Assembly: GCF_000214415.1 (NCBI RefSeq)
Contig: NC_015562.1
Location: forward strand, 1,403,130 to 1,467,129
Origin: Methanotorris igneus Kol 5
Lineage (GTDB): Archaea > AGJL01 > Methanococci > Methanococcales > Methanococcaceae
Direction of reading: 5' to 3'
DNA length: 64,000 bases
Shown in pieces: positions 52,857 to 61,539 of this stretch. A model generated the notes under the pieces. That model worked only from the letters and a program-made list of their open reading frames with translations. It made no database searches and was not told where the DNA came from. Position 1 is the stretch's first letter; every line of letters starts with the position of its first letter. The position numbers were made by a program, and so were the translations under genes.

Positions 52857-54455
52857 TTGCATTGGGCAGATGTAATTGCTGAAAAAGTGATAAAAAAGAG
52901 AGATGTGGATAAATACGTAGTTGCTTGTGGAATAACACCCTCAGGACATATACACATAGGAAATGCAAGGGAAACCCTCACAGCAGATGCAATTTATAAG
53001 GGATTATTAAATAAGGGCGTTGATGCAGAACTTATATTCATTGCAGATACCTACGACCCATTGAGGAAAGTATATCCATTCTTACCAGAGAGTTATGCAG
53101 AGTATGTAGGAATGCCAATAAGTGAAATCCCTTGCCCAGAAGGGTGCTGTAAGAGTTATGCAGAACACTTTTTAACCCCATTCTTGGAAAGTTTGGATGA
53201 TTTGGGAATTGAGCTAACAACATACAGAGCAGATGAGAACTACAAAAAAGGTATCTACGATGAAAAAATAAAGATTGTATTGGAAAATAGGGATAAAATA
53301 AAAAACATCTTAGACGAATTTAGAAAGAGGGCAAAACAAGAACCATTACCAGAGGACTGGTATCCATTGAATGTTGTTTGTGAGAAGTGTGGCAAGTTGA
53401 ATATAACAAAAATCATAAGTTATAACAAAGAAGAGCAAACAGTAACATACAAATGCAGTTGTGGGCATGAAAATACAGTTAAACCATTTAAAGGAAGAGC
53501 AAAACTCCCATGGAGAGTGGATTGGCCAGCAAGGTGGAGTATATTTGGGGTTGTTGTTGAGCCAATGGGTAAAGATCACGCAGCGGCTGGAGGTTCTTAC
53601 GATACTGGTGTGAGAATAGCGAGGGAAGTATTCAACTATATCCCACCAGAGAAAGTTGTTTATGAGTGGATACAGTTGAAGGTTGGAGATGTTGTTAAAC
53701 CAATGTCATCCTCATCAGGAGTGGTGTTTGCTGTTAAAGATTGGGAAAAAATTGCACATCCAGAAATTTTGAGGTATTTAATGCTTAGGAGTAAACCAGC
53801 AAAACACATTGACTTTGATTTGAAGAAGATACCAGATTTAGTTGATAACTATGATAATTTGGAGAGATTCTACTTTGAAAATAGAGATAGAGATGATTTA
53901 AATGAAAACGACATTGAAAAATTGAGGATGTATGAACTCTCCACCCCAAGAATCCCAGAAAAAATGCCTTTACAAGTGCCATATAGGTTCTGCTCCATCA
54001 TTGCTCAACTCGCTATGAAAGATGATAAGTTGGATATGGACAAGGTGTTTGAGATATTAAAGAGGAATAACTATGATTTGGACAACATCACCGAATATGA
54101 CATAGAAAGGTTAAAAGATAGGTTGATGATGGCGAGAAATTGGGCATTGGAGTACGGAGAGAAGTTGGTTATAATTAGTGAGGAAGAGGCAAAGAAAATA
54201 TACAATGAATTGGATGACAAACAAAAAGAATGGATTAAATACTTTGGAGAAAAAATTAAAGATATCGAATTTGATGCCTTAAACATACATGAACTTATTT
54301 ATGAGACAGCAAAAGAAGTTGGATTGGAGCCAAAGAAGGCATTCTTAGCGTCCTATAAAATATTATTAGGAAAGAGATACGGGCCTAAATTGGGAAGTTT
54401 CTTAGCGACTCTTGGTAGAGAGTTCGTTGTTAAGAGATACGGTATGTTTAAATAA
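52857..54455 (+). CDS. lysS: Lysyl-tRNA synthetase, class I
   Basis: This 532-residue enzyme charges tRNA-Lys and is of the class I form found in many archaea and few bacteria. The HIGH-like motif is PSGHIHIGN (about residues 28-36), the KMSKS-like motif [10 protein letters not shown] (about 280-289), and a four-cysteine zinc site CEKCGKLN...[10 protein letters not shown] lies at about 176-201. The start is TTG after GGAGGCGATGAC. A T-rich run follows the stop. Confidence 0.96.
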   Translation: MHWADVIAEKVIKKRDVDKYVVACGITPSGHIHIGNARETLTADAIYKGLLNKGVDAELIFIADTYDPLRKVYPFLPESYAEYVGMPISEIPCPEGCCKSYAEHFLTPFLESLDDLGIELTTYRADENYKKGIYDEKIKIVLENRDKIKNILDEFRKRAKQEPLPEDWYPLNVVCEKCGKLNITKIISYNKEEQTVTYKCSCGHENTVKPFKGRAKLPWRVDWPARWSIFGVVVEPMGKDHAAAGGSYDTGVRIAREVFNYIPPEKVVYEWIQLKVGDVVKPMSSSSGVVFAVKDWEKIAHPEILRYLMLRSKPAKHIDFDLKKIPDLVDNYDNLERFYFENRDRDDLNENDIEKLRMYELSTPRIPEKMPLQVPYRFCSIIAQLAMKDDKLDMDKVFEILKRNNYDLDNITEYDIERLKDRLMMARNWALEYGEKLVIISEEEAKKIYNELDDKQKEWIKYFGEKIKDIEFDALNIHELIYETAKEVGLEPKKAFLASYKILLGKRYGPKLGSFLATLGREFVVKRYGMFK

Positions 54456-54457
54456 AT

Positions 54458-54476
54458 CTTTTCTTTTTTTTCTTTT
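54458..54476 (+). terminator. T-rich terminator after lysS
   Basis: The run CTTTTCTTTTTTTTCTTTT begins two bases after the lysS stop, a good archaeal termination tract. Confidence 0.45.
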
Positions 54477-54547
54477 GGATAATTATATAAATTCAAAAAA
54501 CTATAATCAAAATCAATAGATCTTTTAATTTATCTAATGGTGATTTG

Positions 54548-55318
54548 ATGATTGAAGTTATTGTATATGAGGAACTTAGAGGAAACAAAAAAGATGTTGT
54601 TGAGGAGGAATTTGAAAAAGCAATTAATGAATTAAAAGAAAAATACAATGCTAAACTTTTGTCTATTGAGAATGAGGAAGAAGGTAATTTATACACTAAG
54701 GTTGGAGAGTTGGAGATAAAGTTTGAGTCATTTTTGGATTATATAGATTTTTGCTTAAAGCATGGTGCTGATGTTGAGGTAATATCTCCCCCAAAATTAA
54801 AGATGGATTCAAAAGAGTTTGGTAATGCTATCGCTCACATCATCCAATTCTTTAGCAATTTCTGCAAAAAATACAACGTTGGATTTAATGTTGTTGTGAG
54901 GGAGGAAAAAGATATAGATATTGATAAATATAGAGAAGGTATTTATGATGAAGATGACATACATGAGTTACAAGAGGAAGGATATTTAAGAGTAAAGGCA
55001 GTATTTGAGGTTGAGGGAAAATCAGAAGAAGTTGTAATAAAAAATATTATCCTATCCTTAGACAACAATATCCACATAAATAAGATTATAACTAAAGTAT
55101 TGGAGGATAGGGCAGAGGGATTTCATGGATTGGTAGCAGTTGATATGCTCTGCAAACCTTTTGAGATAGTAGAGATAGCATATAAGTTCTTACCTGTTGC
55201 AGTAGTTATTGAAGGAGATAAAGAAATTGAATTGGATATTTCAGAATTGCAAGATATCGGGAATGAGTTGTCTGGAGCAGTGTTTGAACTAAGCCATGCG
55301 GTAAAATTGCGGAGATAA
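54548..55318 (+). CDS. Conserved methanogen protein of unknown function
   Basis: I do not recognise a function for this 256-residue soluble protein. It begins MIEVIVYEELRGNKKDVVEE, is acidic, has mixed alpha/beta composition and ends ELSGAVFELSHAVKLRR. No metal or nucleotide motif is visible. The ATG is preceded by GGTGAT. It sits between lysS and korB on the same strand, and I see no chemical clue to its role. Confidence 0.7.
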   Translation: MIEVIVYEELRGNKKDVVEEEFEKAINELKEKYNAKLLSIENEEEGNLYTKVGELEIKFESFLDYIDFCLKHGADVEVISPPKLKMDSKEFGNAIAHIIQFFSNFCKKYNVGFNVVVREEKDIDIDKYREGIYDEDDIHELQEEGYLRVKAVFEVEGKSEEVVIKNIILSLDNNIHINKIITKVLEDRAEGFHGLVAVDMLCKPFEIVEIAYKFLPVAVVIEGDKEIELDISELQDIGNELSGAVFELSHAVKLRR

Positions 55319-55382
55319 TTGATGATGTTTAGTAAAAAGATAAGGATAAGTTAAAAATAATATTATAATGAGGTGATAACAA

Positions 55383-56183
55383 ATGCATCCATCTTTAAAG
55401 TATATGAGAACAGATAGATTACCACACATATTTTGCTCAGGATGTGGAAACGGGATTGTAATAAACTGCTTTTTAAATGCCATTGAAAAACTCAACATAA
55501 AGCCAGAAGATTACATTGCAGTTTCAGGAATTGGTTGTTCTTCAAGAATTCCAGGTTATTTGTATTGTGACTCTTTGCACACAACACACGGAAGACCTAT
55601 TGCATTTGCTTTAGGTATAAAGGTAGCAAGACCAGACAAAAAGATTGTTGTATTCACAGGAGATGGAGATTTAGCAGCAATAGGAGGAAATCACTTCATC
55701 CATGGGTGTAGGAGAAATATAGACATGACAGTCATCTGTATTAACAACAACATATATGGGATGACTGGAGGGCAGTGTTCACCAACAACACCACACAAGA
55801 AGAAAGCAACAACAGCACCTTATGGAAACCCAGAAAATCCAATGGACTTATGTAAATTGGCTGAAGCAGCAGGGGCAACTTACGTAGCAAGATGGACAAC
55901 AGCCCATCCAATACAATTAGTAAACGCAATAAAGAAAGCACTTCAAAAGAAAGGCTTTTCATTTATTGAGGTTGTTTCCCAATGTCCAACATACTATGGA
56001 AGATTTAATGTATCAAGAAAACCAGCTGAAATGATGAAATTCCTAAAAGAAAGCTCTATCACCATCAACAGAGCAAAAGATATGTCAGAGGAAGAGTTGA
56101 ACGGAAAAATCATTGTTGGGGAGTTTGTGGATATTGAAAAACCAGAATTTATCGAAGAATTGAAAAAACTTCAACAAGAATAA
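55383..56183 (+). CDS. korB: 2-oxoacid:ferredoxin oxidoreductase beta subunit (KorB)
   Basis: This thiamine-pyrophosphate subunit of 266 residues belongs to the 2-oxoglutarate type of 2-oxoacid:ferredoxin oxidoreductase. It has the 4Fe-4S cysteine motif FCSGCGNGIVINC (about residues 19-31), the TPP-binding FTGDGDLAAIGGNHFIHGCRRNIDMTVICINNNIYGMTGGQ (about 93-132) and a further cysteine (SQCPTYYGR). The ATG follows GAGGTGATAACAA. KorC lies downstream after 208 bases; the alpha subunit is not in this window. Confidence 0.93.
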   Translation: MHPSLKYMRTDRLPHIFCSGCGNGIVINCFLNAIEKLNIKPEDYIAVSGIGCSSRIPGYLYCDSLHTTHGRPIAFALGIKVARPDKKIVVFTGDGDLAAIGGNHFIHGCRRNIDMTVICINNNIYGMTGGQCSPTTPHKKKATTAPYGNPENPMDLCKLAEAAGATYVARWTTAHPIQLVNAIKKALQKKGFSFIEVVSQCPTYYGRFNVSRKPAEMMKFLKESSITINRAKDMSEEELNGKIIVGEFVDIEKPEFIEELKKLQQE

Positions 56184-56206
56184 GAGGCATTACCGAGCGT
56201 AGCGAG

Positions 56207-56230
56207 TATAGTTGTGTGCGAATTTTTTAA
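56207..56230 (+). repeat. Solo copy of the TATAGTTGTGTGCG repeat
   Basis: TATAGTTGTGTGCG plus AATTTTTTAA (24 bases) is found exactly, in inverse orientation, at 58482-58505. It lies just after korB in a 208-base gap that has no gene. Confidence 0.55.
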
Positions 56231-56391
56231 AGGTTGTTTAAACTACGGTTAATTTTAATATTGGGCATTTAATTATGTAAGTAATGTATTGTTATCAATG
56301 AAAACCACAACCAACTTAAAATTTTAACTTAAATTTTTAAAACTTATATTTCAAAATTTATGGCATAATGATGTAATAAAGGAGGGCAAAC

Positions 56392-56955
56392 ATGAGAAAA
56401 GAAATAAGGTTGTCCGGATTTGGTGGGCAAGGGATTATATTGGCAGGAGTTATCTTAGGAAGAGCAGCATCTTTATATGATGGAAAAGAGGCAGTTCAGA
56501 CACAATCCTACGGTCCAGAGGCAAGAGGAGGAGCAAGTAAATCAGAGGTAGTTATTGATGATAAGCCAATTGACTTCCCAAAGGTTATAAAACCAGATAT
56601 TCTGGTCTGTATGTCCCAGCCAGCATTTGATAAATATGTTAATGATGTAAAGGAAAATGGATTTTTACTTATTGATGAGGATTTAGTTTCAGCAGTGGAT
56701 GTTCCAAATGTAAACCTATACAAGATTCCATTTACAAGAATTGCAAATGAAGAAGTTGGTTTGGGAATTGTGGCAAATATTGTGATGTTAGGGGCTTTAA
56801 CAAGAATCACTGGTATTGTTTCAAAAGAGAGTATGGAAAAAGCAATCTTAGATAGTGTTCCAAAAGGAACTGAAGAAAAGAACTTATTAGCATTTAATAA
56901 GGGTTATGAATACGCTGGAAAATTTAATGGCAAAACCAAAGGTTTTGCCGTATAG
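56392..56955 (+). CDS. korC: 2-oxoacid:ferredoxin oxidoreductase gamma subunit (KorC)
   Basis: This gamma-domain subunit of 187 residues starts MRKEIRLSGFGGQGIILAG and has the family stretch QTQSYGPEARGGASKSEVVI and ILVCMSQPAFDKY. It binds the CoA end of the reaction in the KorABCD complex. The ATG follows AAAGGAGGGCAAAC. It probably works with KorB immediately upstream. The ornithine cyclodeaminase-type gene follows. Confidence 0.93.
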   Translation: MRKEIRLSGFGGQGIILAGVILGRAASLYDGKEAVQTQSYGPEARGGASKSEVVIDDKPIDFPKVIKPDILVCMSQPAFDKYVNDVKENGFLLIDEDLVSAVDVPNVNLYKIPFTRIANEEVGLGIVANIVMLGALTRITGIVSKESMEKAILDSVPKGTEEKNLLAFNKGYEYAGKFNGKTKGFAV

Positions 56956-56988
56956 ATAATTGAACAAAAAAAATAAATGTGGGATATT

Positions 56989-58257
56989 ATGTTCATGAGA
57001 GAAATTGAGTTGAGAGGGCATATAATAGATAGCTTAATCCTTCCAAAGGTATTTGACAAAATTTTGGATTTAGGTGGGGACTATAAGGTTTTAGAATTTG
57101 AGATTGGAAAGAGGAAGACGGATCCATCTTACGCAAAGATATTGGTTATTGGAAGAGATGAAGAACATGTTGATGAGATTTTAATGGAACTTAGGGACAT
57201 TGGGGCAGAGATTCCAGAGATTGAAGAAGTTGAGTTGAAAGAAGCAGAGAGAGATATGGTTTTGCCTGATGGCTTCTATTCAACAACCAACCACCCAACA
57301 TTCATAAGGTATAAAGGAGAGTGGATCGAAGTAGAGAATCCAAAAATGGACGGAGTTATTGTTGTTTATCCAGAGGAAAAGAGGGCAGAGGTTAAAACAA
57401 TAAGGAAAGTTAAGAAAGGGGACTTAATTGTTGTTGGGCATAAGGGAATTAGAGTCATCCCACCAGAAAAACCAAGGGAAAAAGGAGAATTATTTGAATT
57501 TATGAAATCAGAGGCCTCTTCCGAAAAACCAAAAGAAACAATAATAAGAAAAATAGCGAAGGAAATGTATGCAATAAGAGAAGAGTATAGAAAGACAGGA
57601 AAAGGGGGTATTGTAGTCGTTGGGGGGCCAGCAATAGTGCACACAGGAGCTGGGGAGGCATTGGCTAAGTTAATAAGGATGGGTTATGTTCAGGCATTAT
57701 TTAGTGGAAACGCACTTGCTACACATGATATTGAGTGGGCATTATATGGAACTTCACTCGGCGTTAATATAGAAACTGGAAAACCCGTCTCAGGAGGGCA
57801 TAGGCATCATTTGTATGCAATAAATACCATAATGAAGGCAGGAAGTATAAAGGCAGCAGTAGAAAAAGGGATATTGAAGAAAGGAATTATGTATGAATGC
57901 ATAAAGAATAATGTTCCATACGTATTGGCTGGAAGTATTAGGGATGATGGGCCTTTACCAGATGTCATAACAGATGTTGTTGAAGCACAAGATAAAATGA
58001 GAGAGATGCTAAAAGGTAAAAAAATGGTTTTAATGCTTTCGACAATGCTACACTCAATAGCAACAGGTAATTTGCTCCCATCTTATGTAAAAACCATCTG
58101 CGTTGACATAAACCCAGCAACAGTTACAAAATTGATGGATAGGGGAACTTCCCAAGCTATTGGAGTAGTTACTGATGTTGGTGTATTCTTACCTATGCTC
58201 GTTGAAGAGTTGGAAAGGTTAGAAAAAGAGAATAAAAAGAAAAATAATGAAAAATGA
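56989..58257 (+). CDS. AgrE/ArgZ-type ornithine cyclodeaminase (LOR/SDH-domain protein)
   Basis: This 422-residue protein has an N-terminal LOR/SDH conserved domain (about 1-110, [17 protein letters not shown]) and a C-terminal Rossmann-type domain with [20 protein letters not shown] (about 195-215), [21 protein letters not shown] and [14 protein letters not shown]. This matches the archaeal family in which conversion of ornithine to proline with release of ammonia has been reported. The ATG at 56989 follows GTGGGATATT; 56995 is also possible. It lies 33 bases after korC. Confidence 0.82.
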   Translation: MFMREIELRGHIIDSLILPKVFDKILDLGGDYKVLEFEIGKRKTDPSYAKILVIGRDEEHVDEILMELRDIGAEIPEIEEVELKEAERDMVLPDGFYSTTNHPTFIRYKGEWIEVENPKMDGVIVVYPEEKRAEVKTIRKVKKGDLIVVGHKGIRVIPPEKPREKGELFEFMKSEASSEKPKETIIRKIAKEMYAIREEYRKTGKGGIVVVGGPAIVHTGAGEALAKLIRMGYVQALFSGNALATHDIEWALYGTSLGVNIETGKPVSGGHRHHLYAINTIMKAGSIKAAVEKGILKKGIMYECIKNNVPYVLAGSIRDDGPLPDVITDVVEAQDKMREMLKGKKMVLMLSTMLHSIATGNLLPSYVKTICVDINPATVTKLMDRGTSQAIGVVTDVGVFLPMLVEELERLEKENKKKNNEK

Positions 58258-58267
58258 AAAATAAGAA

Positions 58268-58505
58268 ATAGTTGTGTGCGTTAGAAATTTAGGCGAAAAC
58301 TCCGCAGGAGTTTTCGCTGCTCGAACCTTCGGTTCGATTAGGCGAAATCAAAGATTTAGCTGCTCGAAGCTTCGCTTCGATGAACATAACTTCAATAAAA
58401 TTTGTGAATATTAGGTTCTCAATTTCAAAATTTAAAAGAGGAAAAATGACCTCTTAAAATTTAATAAGTTGTTATAAAAGCTTAAAAAATTCGCACACAA
58501 CTATA
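58268..58505. mobile_element. 238-bp inverted-repeat element with three internal hairpins
   Basis: ATAGTTGTGTGCG (58268-58280) faces its inverse CGCACACAACTAT (58492-58504), bounding an element in the 273-base gap after the ornithine cyclodeaminase gene. Inside are the hairpin GCGAAAACTCC-GCA-GGAGTTTTCGC (58293-58317, perfect 11-bp stem), TCGAACC-TTC-GGTTCGA (58321-58337) and TCGAAGC-TTC-GCTTCGA (58364-58380). A weaker GCGAAATC/GATTTAGC stem lies between the last two. No gene is present. Confidence 0.55.
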
Positions 58506-58530
58506 ATTAGAACAATAAATAAGTGATATA

Positions 58531-59184
58531 ATGATAGCCAAAAGGGTGGAAGATTCAAAAAATTTAATTATAAAGGCAATATCCACAATATCAGAAATAG
58601 AGAGAATGGGAAAGCCATCCGCAGATAGCAAAACAATATCCTACAAAGATGCAAAAGCTGGGAAAATAAATGTCGATGAGTTCAAAAAGGCAATCTATGC
58701 ATTGATTGAGGCAGATGAGTTCTTATACAAAAAGGCCCCATTGCATGAACTTAATGAGGAAGAGGCAAAAGAATTTTGTAGGTTAATTTTAAAGGCAGAA
58801 AGGCATTTGAACAATGTTTTAAAGGACTTTGGATTTGAATTTGAAGAGAAGGAAATTGACAAAAATGCATTATACATTGTATCAAATAAAAAATTGTTTA
58901 GAAAGTTGAAGGATAAGAATCCAGATTTAAATGTTATCTGCACAGAAGGTATGTTGGATATAGAGGACATGAAAACAATAAATCCAAACATTCCAGAGAA
59001 AGCATTGGAAGGAATTAAGAAGAAAATAGAAATAACAAAAAACAATATTGCAAAGAGAATTGAAAAAACGAAACCTTCAAAAGTTGTAGTAGTTGTTGAG
59101 GATAAGGCAGATGAGCTCATTTACAACAGAGCAAAAGAACTTTATAATGCTGATAAGATTGATGTTAATGAACTCCTGGAGTAA
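58531..59184 (+). CDS. Conserved methanogen protein (possibly DUF2100)
   Basis: This 217-residue soluble protein begins [20 protein letters not shown]. It has [23 protein letters not shown] (about 39-61), a Glu/Lys-rich helical middle and a C-terminal [22 protein letters not shown]. The length and pattern recall the methanogen-specific DUF2100 family, but I am not certain. The acylphosphatase gene follows after 13 bases. No function is known. Confidence 0.68.
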   Translation: MIAKRVEDSKNLIIKAISTISEIERMGKPSADSKTISYKDAKAGKINVDEFKKAIYALIEADEFLYKKAPLHELNEEEAKEFCRLILKAERHLNNVLKDFGFEFEEKEIDKNALYIVSNKKLFRKLKDKNPDLNVICTEGMLDIEDMKTINPNIPEKALEGIKKKIEITKNNIAKRIEKTKPSKVVVVVEDKADELIYNRAKELYNADKIDVNELLE

Positions 59185-59197
59185 TGGTGATGTTTTT

Positions 59198-59617
59198 ATG
59201 CCAACAACCTACGAGCTAAAAATATATGGCAAAGTTCAACATGTTGGATTTAGAGATAGGGTTGAAAATATTGGACGGGGTTTGGGGATTGATGGGGTAG
59301 TTTATAATCATAAGGATGGAACTGTTAGAATATTGGCTAACTTTGATGATGAAGAAATTAAAGAGTTGTTTAAAAAGAATATTAAGGTACTGGAAAAGAA
59401 GGATAAATTAATTAAGATTGAGAAAATAGAGGAAAAAGAATTAAATGCATATATTGAGTTTCCAGATGGGATTAATAGGATTTCAGCAGATGACTTAATT
59501 GAATTAAATAAGAAGTTGGATGAAGGGGTTAAATATATAAAACTGATTTTTGGAGAAATGGAAAAAATGAATGAAAAATTAGATAAAATCGTAGAATTAT
59601 TAGAGAAAAAACTTTAA
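59198..59617 (+). CDS. Acylphosphatase-domain protein with C-terminal extension
   Basis: This 139-residue protein has the acylphosphatase core [36 protein letters not shown] (about residues 9-45), including the catalytic Arg of VGFR and the Asn of YNHKDG. These enzymes hydrolyse the carboxyl-phosphate bond. About 50 further residues form a charged helical tail ([18 protein letters not shown]) not seen in small acylphosphatases. The ATG follows GGTGATGTTTTT. Confidence 0.85.
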   Translation: MPTTYELKIYGKVQHVGFRDRVENIGRGLGIDGVVYNHKDGTVRILANFDDEEIKELFKKNIKVLEKKDKLIKIEKIEEKELNAYIEFPDGINRISADDLIELNKKLDEGVKYIKLIFGEMEKMNEKLDKIVELLEKKL

Positions 59618-59678
59618 GACCTTAAAAACTAACCTTAAAAGGTTTTGCCAAAAATTTTTTATTGTTGAGGTGGTTTAT

Positions 59679-60788
59679 TTGATTGAGGACAAAATAAGGG
59701 ATATAGTTAAACAATTCAAGCCCTACGTCCCAGGAAAATCAAAGGAAGAAATTGCAAGGAAATACGGAATAAAACCAGAAGAAATTATTAAATTGGGTTC
59801 AAATGAAAATCCTTGGGGTCCTTCACCAAAAATTAAGGAAGAAATATTGAAGGAAATTCCAAAACTCCATCAATATCCAGAACCCGTTAGCCCAGAGTTG
59901 TTAGAGGAGTTGAGTAAATTCTTAGATGTGCCAAAAGAGAACATCATCGTTGGTGGAGATGGAGCAGATGAGGTAATCGACACAATAATGAGGACTTTTA
60001 TTGACAAGGGAGATAATGTTGTCATCCCAATCCCAACATTTACACAATATGCCATATCGGCAAAGATTTATGGGGCAGAAATAAGATATGCAAAATTTGA
60101 TAAAGAAAAGGACTTTCAATTGGATGTTGAGAGTGTCCTAAATAATATAGATGAAAGAACAAAAGTTATCTTTCTTTGCACACCAAACAATCCAACAGGA
60201 AACGTTATTGACAAAAAGGACATTGAAAAAATTATAAACTCAACTGATGCTCTTGTTGTTATAGACCATGCATATATAGAATATGCGAAGAAAGAGTATG
60301 ATTTAACAAAATGGGCATTAAAATACGATAACGTCTTAGTTTTGAGAACATTTTCGAAGGTATTTGGTTTAGCAGGGCAGAGAATTGGTTATGGTATAAC
60401 AAATGAGAAAATAGTTAATTACATGATGAGGGTTAAGCCAATATTTAGCTTAACAAGATTAAGCCAGATTTGTGCAATAACTGCCTTAAGAGATAAAGAG
60501 TTTTTTGAAAAATGTGTAAAAGATGGAATAAAAAGTAGGGAAATGCTCTATGAGGGGTTGAAGAAATTTAAGGACTTAAAGGTCTATCCATCTGAAGCAA
60601 ATTATGTACTTGTTGAACTTAAAACAATGACATCAAAAGAGTTCTGCGAAGAACTCTTAAAAAGAGGAGTTATTGTCAGAGATTGTTCATCCTTTGATGG
60701 TTTGGGAGATAATTATGTTAGAATTTCAATTGGAACATTTGAAGAGAATGAGAGGTTCTTAAAAATATTAGAAGAAATTGTTGAATAA
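59679..60788 (+). CDS. hisC: Histidinol-phosphate aminotransferase (HisC)
   Basis: This 369-residue PLP enzyme converts imidazole-acetol phosphate and glutamate to histidinol phosphate. Motifs are [15 protein letters not shown] (N-terminus), [13 protein letters not shown] (about 39-51), [14 protein letters not shown] (about 170-183), [13 protein letters not shown] and the PLP lysine in [18 protein letters not shown] (about 225-242). Length is normal. I preferred the TTG at 59679 because GAGGTGG lies five bases before it. It is a single gene away from other histidine genes. Confidence 0.93.
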   Translation: MIEDKIRDIVKQFKPYVPGKSKEEIARKYGIKPEEIIKLGSNENPWGPSPKIKEEILKEIPKLHQYPEPVSPELLEELSKFLDVPKENIIVGGDGADEVIDTIMRTFIDKGDNVVIPIPTFTQYAISAKIYGAEIRYAKFDKEKDFQLDVESVLNNIDERTKVIFLCTPNNPTGNVIDKKDIEKIINSTDALVVIDHAYIEYAKKEYDLTKWALKYDNVLVLRTFSKVFGLAGQRIGYGITNEKIVNYMMRVKPIFSLTRLSQICAITALRDKEFFEKCVKDGIKSREMLYEGLKKFKDLKVYPSEANYVLVELKTMTSKEFCEELLKRGVIVRDCSSFDGLGDNYVRISIGTFEENERFLKILEEIVE

Positions 60789-60973
60789 TTGTACTTGTAT
60801 TTAATTTTTAAAACTACTTTTTTTATTCTATTTTATATAAAAATATTTTGGTTTATTTTTAAACAGAAATTTTTAAATATAGTTTTTGATATGACATAAA
60901 ATCTGTTATATTTTTTAAATTTAAGATTTTGAACGACACTTTAGATTATTAAAGTAGTTATGTGGTGATAAAG

Positions 60974-61068
60974 ATGAGGAAATATTTGATACTTTCATAA
61001 TTATTATTGTTAGCACTTCCCTTTATTACCTACTGATGTGAAATAATTTTGAGGTACAACAGTGTGAT
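60974..61068 (+). pseudogene. Decayed lipoprotein signal sequence
   Basis: Behind GGTGATAAAG an ATG opens MRKYLILS, then meets a TAA. The same frame continues LLLLALPFITY, a second stop (TGA) and C. This reads as a lipoprotein signal peptide of the type found in the next gene with two stops in it, so it is likely a dead paralogue. The remaining part of this 283-base gap is A/T-rich spacer. Confidence 0.35.
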
Positions 61069-61071
61069 ACA

Positions 61072-61539
61072 ATGTGGTCTAATTATAAAATCTACATAAT
61101 AACGATTATTGGAATGCTGTTTTTAACCGGGTGTATAAAAAATAATTCAACTAAATCATCCAACAATGAATCTGAAATCATTACAATAAAAATAACAGTA
61201 CTGTATGATAATCCAGTATCAAAAAACTACTTACTGCCAAAAAATGAGCCAAATAGTGTATCTTTATATGAATATGTAAAAAATGAAAGTATCCCCGGAG
61301 CATCATATTTCAAAAAGTTAAAAACATTCCCTCTAAAAAAGGTTGGAAGTAACAAATATGTGGCTATTATACAACTAAATATTTCAGATCTACATGAAAA
61401 CTATACCTATTGTATAGGGTATCCTCCATTAAACTACATTGATAAAAATACATGTTTGGTAATAAAAGTAACTAATAACATGCCAAGAGAAATAAATGGC
61501 ACTATTCATTATTGGAGGTCACAACTGGCAATAGGGTGA
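61072..61539 (+). CDS. Small secreted lipoprotein upstream of a C25 protease
   Basis: This 155-residue protein has a signal peptide (residues 1-18, MWSNYKIYIITIIGMLFLTGC) with lipobox LTGC, followed by a Ser/Asn-rich linker and a beta-rich part ending INGTIHYWRSQLAIG. I do not recognise the domain. The ATG follows GTGATACA. Its TGA overlaps the ATG of the following protease gene, so it is probably a partner at the cell surface. Family unknown. Confidence 0.7.
   Translation: MWSNYKIYIITIIGMLFLTGCIKNNSTKSSNNESEIITIKITVLYDNPVSKNYLLPKNEPNSVSLYEYVKNESIPGASYFKKLKTFPLKKVGSNKYVAIIQLNISDLHENYTYCIGYPPLNYIDKNTCLVIKVTNNMPREINGTIHYWRSQLAIG

Noticed and set aside
58321-58380. tRNA-like GGTTCGA sequences
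   Set aside because: They are arms of simple hairpins. No acceptor stem, anticodon arm or correct spacing is present.
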